In this document: positions 60,814 through 64,000 of the stretch, piece after piece | Layout: the number at the start of each line of letters is the position of its first letter | Position numbering within the stretch: position 1 is the stretch's first letter | Assembly: GCA_017651185.1 (NCBI GenBank) | Contig: JAGCDJ010000043.1 | Location: 19,224 to 83,223, forward strand | Length of the DNA stretch: 64,000 nucleotides | Direction: 5' to 3' | Source: Bacteroidales bacterium | Lineage (GTDB): Bacteria > Bacteroidota > Bacteroidia > Bacteroidales > ML635J-15 | Notes under the pieces: model-generated | Database searches by the model: none | Seen by the model: the letters and a program-made list of their open reading frames with translations, nothing else | Told to the model about the DNA's origin: nothing | Program-made: the position numbers and the translations under genes

Positions 60814-62304
60814 TTACAAATCCCACTCGAAACCGTCTTTCTTGTCCTTGATGTTGAATCCCAAGGCGGTGAGTTCGTTGCGAATCTTGTCGCTGGTTGC
60901 CCAGTCCTTGTTCTGCTTTGCTTCGAGACGGATGTTCAACAGCAAATCCACGGCTTTCTTGTAGGATTCCAGTTTTCCATTGTCGCCACTGTCGGCAACC
61001 TGCAGACCGAGAATGTCCTCTACAAACAGCTTGAACGTACTGCGCAGTTCCTCAAGGTCTTCCTTCGAGATTGTACCCTTGCCATCGGCTACGGTGTTTA
61101 TTGCTTTTGCAGCCTCAAACAAGTGCGAAATGACGATAGGTGTGTTGAGGTCGTCGAGGATGGCTTCTTCGCACTTCTTACGCAAGTCCTTGACATCAAC
61201 CGTTGTAGCATCCGATGGCGTGAGTTTTTCGAGACGAGCGTATGCTTCCATCAATCTTGCCAAGCCCTTTTCTGCCGACTGCAGTGCTTCATTCGAGAAA
61301 TCGAGTGTTCCGCGGTAGTGAGCCTGAAGTATGAAGAAGCGAATTGTCATTGGCGAGTAAGGCTTCTCTATAAGTTCCTTGCCATCAGCGTTCTTGTGCG
61401 ATGTGCCGTTGAAAAACTCATCAAGTGTGATGAAGTTTCCAAGCGACTTGCCCATCTTCTGTCCGTTGATGGTAATCATGTTGTTGTGAACCCAGTAGTG
61501 GACCGACTCGTGTCCAAGTGCGGCTGTCGATTGTGCGATTTCGCATTCGTGGTGCGGGAACATAAGGTCCATGCCGCCGCCGTGGATGTCGAATTCTTCG
61601 CCCAAGTATTTTGTTCCCATAGCCGAGCATTCCATGTGCCAGCCGGGGAAACCGTCGCTCCAAGGCGATTCCCAGCGCATGATGTGTTCGGGTGCGGCCT
61701 TTTTCCACAGTGCGAAGTCGATGCTGCGACGTTTTTCGGTCTGACCGTCAAGTTCACGGGTGGTTTCAAGAAGTTCCTCGATGTTGCGTCCCGACAGTTT
61801 GCCGTAGTGGAAATCCTTGTTGTACTTTTCCACGTCGAAGTAAACCGAACCTTCGCTTACGTAGGCGTAACCTGCTTCAAGGATTTTCTCCACGAACTTT
61901 ATCTGTTCTGGAATATGTCCCGATGCGTGTGGTTCGATGCTTGGCGGAAGCACGTTCAGCTTTTCCATTGCATGATGGTAGCGGTTGGTGTAGTATTGTG
62001 CAACTTCCATTGGTTCAAGCTGTTCGAGACGTGCTTTCTTTGCAATCTTGTCTTCGCCTTCGTCGGCATCGTGTTCGAGGTGACCGACATCGGTAATGTT
62101 GCGCACATAGCGAACCTTGTATCCCAAAGCCGTGAGTGTACGGAACAATAGGTCGAAAGTAATTGCCGGACGGGCGTGTCCTAAATGTGCATCGCCGTAA
62201 ACTGTTGGACCGCAAACATACATTCCAACGAATGGCGGTTTTATCGGTTTGAATACCTCCTTCATTCTCGAAAGAGTGTTATATAGGTAAAGTTTTCCTT
62301 CCAT
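60814..62304 (-). CDS. cysS: Cysteinyl-tRNA synthetase
   Basis: 496 residues. Class I aminoacyl-tRNA synthetase: HIGH-type motif GDAHLGHAR with CGPTVYG before it, zinc ligands including Cys in YVCGPT and in WHMECSAMG, then [11 protein letters not shown], and KMSKS-type motif KMGKSLGN. The C-terminal DALR-like anticodon region ends the protein. Normal length. Promoter at 62327. Confidence 0.96.
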   Translation of the reverse strand: MEGKLYLYNTLSRMKEVFKPIKPPFVGMYVCGPTVYGDAHLGHARPAITFDLLFRTLTALGYKVRYVRNITDVGHLEHDADEGEDKIAKKARLEQLEPMEVAQYYTNRYHHAMEKLNVLPPSIEPHASGHIPEQIKFVEKILEAGYAYVSEGSVYFDVEKYNKDFHYGKLSGRNIEELLETTRELDGQTEKRRSIDFALWKKAAPEHIMRWESPWSDGFPGWHMECSAMGTKYLGEEFDIHGGGMDLMFPHHECEIAQSTAALGHESVHYWVHNNMITINGQKMGKSLGNFITLDEFFNGTSHKNADGKELIEKPYSPMTIRFFILQAHYRGTLDFSNEALQSAEKGLARLMEAYARLEKLTPSDATTVDVKDLRKKCEEAILDDLNTPIVISHLFEAAKAINTVADGKGTISKEDLEELRSTFKLFVEDILGLQVADSGDNGKLESYKKAVDLLLNIRLEAKQNKDWATSDKIRNELTALGFNIKDKKDGFEWDL

Positions 62305-62326
62305 GACCGTAAATTTTAATTTTGCG

Positions 62327-62334
62327 CAAAGTTA
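62327..62334 (-). promoter_or_regulatory. -7 box of cysS
   Basis: TAACTTTG on the minus strand, 22 bases before the start codon. Confidence 0.52.
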
Positions 62335-62375
62335 AATAAAAAATTGTCAACTGATATTCGGTTGCCTGAATAAAA

Positions 62376-62401
62376 AAAAGACTGCCCGAAGGCAGTCTTT
62401 T
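62376..62401 (-). terminator. Terminator of the repeat-protein gene
   Basis: Stem AAAAGACTGCC / GGCAGTCTTTT with a CGAA loop, 18 bases after the stop of the type IX secreted protein. Confidence 0.88.
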
Positions 62402-62419
62402 GTATTCGCTATTGATTGA

Positions 62420-64000
62420 CTATTCAACAACAATCTGCTCAACATAAACCTTGTCGCCGCTGATGATTCTTACAAAGTAAGTACCTGGGCGGAGGTCGTG
62501 GTTGAAGTTCATTGTTTCACCGCTCATAACGTTGATGTCGCGAGTTTCAACAACTGCACCGTTTGCATTGATAATCTGGTAGATTGCATCACCCTCAATG
62601 TTGCTGAAGTCGATGCTGAACATACCGTTGTTCGGATTCGGGTAGATTGACATTGAACTGTCATCAATCAAATCATCCGAACTTACAAAAGCGAAAGTTA
62701 CAACAAGAGTGTGGTTTGCCATTACAGGTTCGAATGTGTAGGTGTAAGTAATAAGTGGATAAATTTCCGGAAGGTATACTTCTTCGCCATCAACAGTAAT
62801 ACTTTCAATATTACTGAAATCTCCGTTGGTTGTCATTCTTCCATCGATTACAAATGATGGAGTTGCACCATGTTCTACTATAACAGGAGCAGTAACTATT
62901 TCTCCGTTATAAGTGATAAGTACATCTTCAAAGTAAACACCATCAACCTCAACTGTTATTGTGTAGTGTATTGGTCTATACAGAACTATTACTTCAACAT
63001 TTTCGGCTGGCATTGTGCCTGTAACTATTGGCACGTCAGCAGTGAACCCCTCAATTGCAGGTGACTCTACCGAGTATTCTGCACCGTATTCAATTGTTGC
63101 AGTGTATTCTGGTGCTGCTTCGCTATCATCTTCGTATAGATAATGTATTGTCAATGTGTAGCTGTTGATATTGTAGGTAACAGTTACTTCAACATTCTCT
63201 GCTTGCATTGTACCTGAAACAATTGCTAGGTTTGGAGTGTAACCTGTGATTTCTGGTGACTCTACCGAGTATTCAGCACCGAATGCCAATATTGCGGTGT
63301 AGTCATCTTCAGCAGGTGAGTTGTCGGCATATACATAGTGTATTGTCAAATTGTAGCTGTTTACATTGTAGATAACATTTACTACAACATCTTCTGCAGG
63401 CATTGTGCCAGAAACAATTGCTAAGTTTGGAGTGAAACCAATGATTTCAGGAGATTCTACCGAATATTCATCACCGAAAGCCAATATTGCGGTGTAGTCA
63501 TCTTCGGCAGGTGTGTTGTCGGCATATACGTAGTGTATTGTCAAGTTGTAGCTGTTGACATTGTAGATAACATTTACTACAACATCTTCTGCAGGCATTG
63601 TGCCTGCAACAATTGCTTGGTTTGGAGTGTAACCAATGATTTCAGGAGATTCTACCGAATATGGTGAACCGTATGCAACTGTTGCGGTGTAGTCATTGGC
63701 GGCAGTTGTGTTGTCGGCATATACATAATGTATTGTCAAGTTGTAGCTGTTGACATTGTAGATAACATTTACTACAACATCTTCTGCAGGCATTGTGCCA
63801 GAAACAATTGCTAGATTTGGAGTGTAACCAATGATTTCAGGAGATTCTACCGAATATTCAGCACCGAAAGCCAATATTGCAGTGTAGTCATCTTCGGCAG
63901 GTGAGTTGTCGGCATATACATAGTGTATTGTCAAGTTGTAGTTGTTTACATTGTAGATAACATTTACTACAACATCTTCTGCAGGCATTGTGCCTGCAAC
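62420..64000 (-). CDS. MucBP-like repeat protein with type IX sorting domain, 3' part only
   Basis: The frame is open to the right edge, so the N-terminus lies outside; 526 codons are visible. Tandem 65-residue repeats with the core YNLTIHYVYADN...YTAILAFGxEYSVESPEIIGYTPN...GTMPAEDVVVNVIYNV fill the visible N-terminal two-thirds and resemble MucBP/beta-grasp surface repeats. Then comes a divergent beta domain. The last about 75 residues (MSIYPNPNNGMFSIDFSN...GTYFVRIISGDKVYVEQIVV) are a type A C-terminal domain for type IX secretion. Probably a large secreted or surface-attached adhesin or binding protein. Later repeats (toward the C-terminus) are more divergent. Confidence 0.9.
   Translation of the reverse strand, partial: VAGTMPAEDVVVNVIYNVNNYNLTIHYVYADNSPAEDDYTAILAFGAEYSVESPEIIGYTPNLAIVSGTMPAEDVVVNVIYNVNSYNLTIHYVYADNTTAANDYTATVAYGSPYSVESPEIIGYTPNQAIVAGTMPAEDVVVNVIYNVNSYNLTIHYVYADNTPAEDDYTAILAFGDEYSVESPEIIGFTPNLAIVSGTMPAEDVVVNVIYNVNSYNLTIHYVYADNSPAEDDYTAILAFGAEYSVESPEITGYTPNLAIVSGTMQAENVEVTVTYNINSYTLTIHYLYEDDSEAAPEYTATIEYGAEYSVESPAIEGFTADVPIVTGTMPAENVEVIVLYRPIHYTITVEVDGVYFEDVLITYNGEIVTAPVIVEHGATPSFVIDGRMTTNGDFSNIESITVDGEEVYLPEIYPLITYTYTFEPVMANHTLVVTFAFVSSDDLIDDSSMSIYPNPNNGMFSIDFSNIEGDAIYQIINANGAVVETRDINVMSGETMNFNHDLRPGTYFVRIISGDKVYVEQIVVE
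62990..64000 (-). repeat. Tandem 195-bp repeats inside the type IX secreted protein gene
   Basis: Five full units and one partial unit at the edge. Neighbouring units are exactly 195 bp apart: the same CATATACATA(A/G)TG string occurs at 63718 and 63913. Units right of about 63200 are nearly identical in DNA; the left-most unit is clearly diverged. Confidence 0.85.

Noticed and set aside
61436..61470. KMGKS instead of KMSKS in cysteinyl-tRNA synthetase
   Set aside because: A tolerated variant in class I synthetases; all other motifs are intact, so no sign of a broken gene.
60799..62151. Long open frame (450 codons) on the plus strand, opposite cysS
   Set aside because: It is antisense to a fully conserved cysteinyl-tRNA synthetase and its residue content (many Cys, Phe, Val, His) is that of a reversed coding strand.
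62990..64000. CRISPR-like array
   Set aside because: The repeats are 195 bp, contiguous, in frame and encode a protein domain.

Overview
The window looks like chromosomal DNA from a member of the order Bacteroidales (phylum Bacteroidota), probably an uncultured anaerobe. The support is internal. At least twenty genes are preceded by the Bacteroidota promoter box TAnnTTTG rather than a sigma70 -10 box. Shine-Dalgarno sequences are nearly absent. The last gene carries a type IX secretion C-terminal sorting domain. Many genes belong to families typical of this phylum: DUF4292, DUF4175, DUF3276, long NusB, S46 peptidase, BspA-type leucine-rich repeats and a fused NfnAB-type flavoprotein. Genus cannot be told from the sequence alone. 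No rRNA, tRNA, prophage, insertion sequence or CRISPR array was seen.

Layout. 1-5.2 kb: a VOC-family gene (cut by the left edge) followed by a tight operon of heterodisulfide-reductase-like redox proteins (two HdrC-like, a membrane-anchored HdrD/DsrK-like, HdrB-like and HdrA-like). 5.3-10.1 kb (minus strand): a conserved Bacteroidota envelope block, sugar nucleotidyltransferase, TPR protein, DUF4292 lipoprotein and EnvC-like amidase activator. 10.3-12.4 kb: rplY, pth and phosphatidylserine decarboxylase. 12.5-20.9 kb: surface and secreted proteins (beta-barrel, small lipoproteins, esterase, prolyl oligopeptidase) and a MATE exporter. 21.0-25.2 kb: an accessory-looking patch with a Fic AMP-transferase, a DUF4143 ATPase and a two-gene ABC transporter. 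25.3-36.5 kb: rimO, an Ldh-family dehydrogenase, a BspA-like protein, the nusB-DUF1573-yajC-ybbR-coaE-DnaJ/TerB operon, a DUF3276 protein and pyruvate phosphate dikinase. 36.8-44.2 kb: lptB, the NfnAB-like fusion, a U32 peptidase, a glycosyltransferase and a secreted protein of unknown function. 44.3-57.2 kb: DsbD-like, S46 dipeptidyl peptidase, DUF4175, ybeY, a nucleoside hydrolase fused to an FmdE-like domain, an SDR, CstA and a DUF4197 lipoprotein. 57.3-64 kb (minus strand): a UDP-sugar epimerase, rny, a probable 6S RNA, zapA, a coiled-coil partner, cysS and a large repeat protein secreted by the type IX system that runs off the right edge.

Physiology. The genes suggest a peptide-using anaerobe: secreted S46 and prolyl oligopeptidase enzymes produce small peptides, a CstA-type carrier could import peptide or pyruvate, and PPDK sits at the PEP/pyruvate node. 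The Hdr-like operon and the NfnAB-type fusion suggest flavin- and FeS-based handling of low-potential electrons, possibly by electron bifurcation. This last point is inference.

The most interesting items are the Hdr-like operon, the nucleoside hydrolase-FmdE fusion, three direct repeats with an exact 32-bp period upstream of the DUF4143 ATPase, a dispersed family of palindromes with a shared CGCAA/TTGCG core, and two lipoprotein genes that share an almost identical signal-peptide DNA module but unrelated mature parts.
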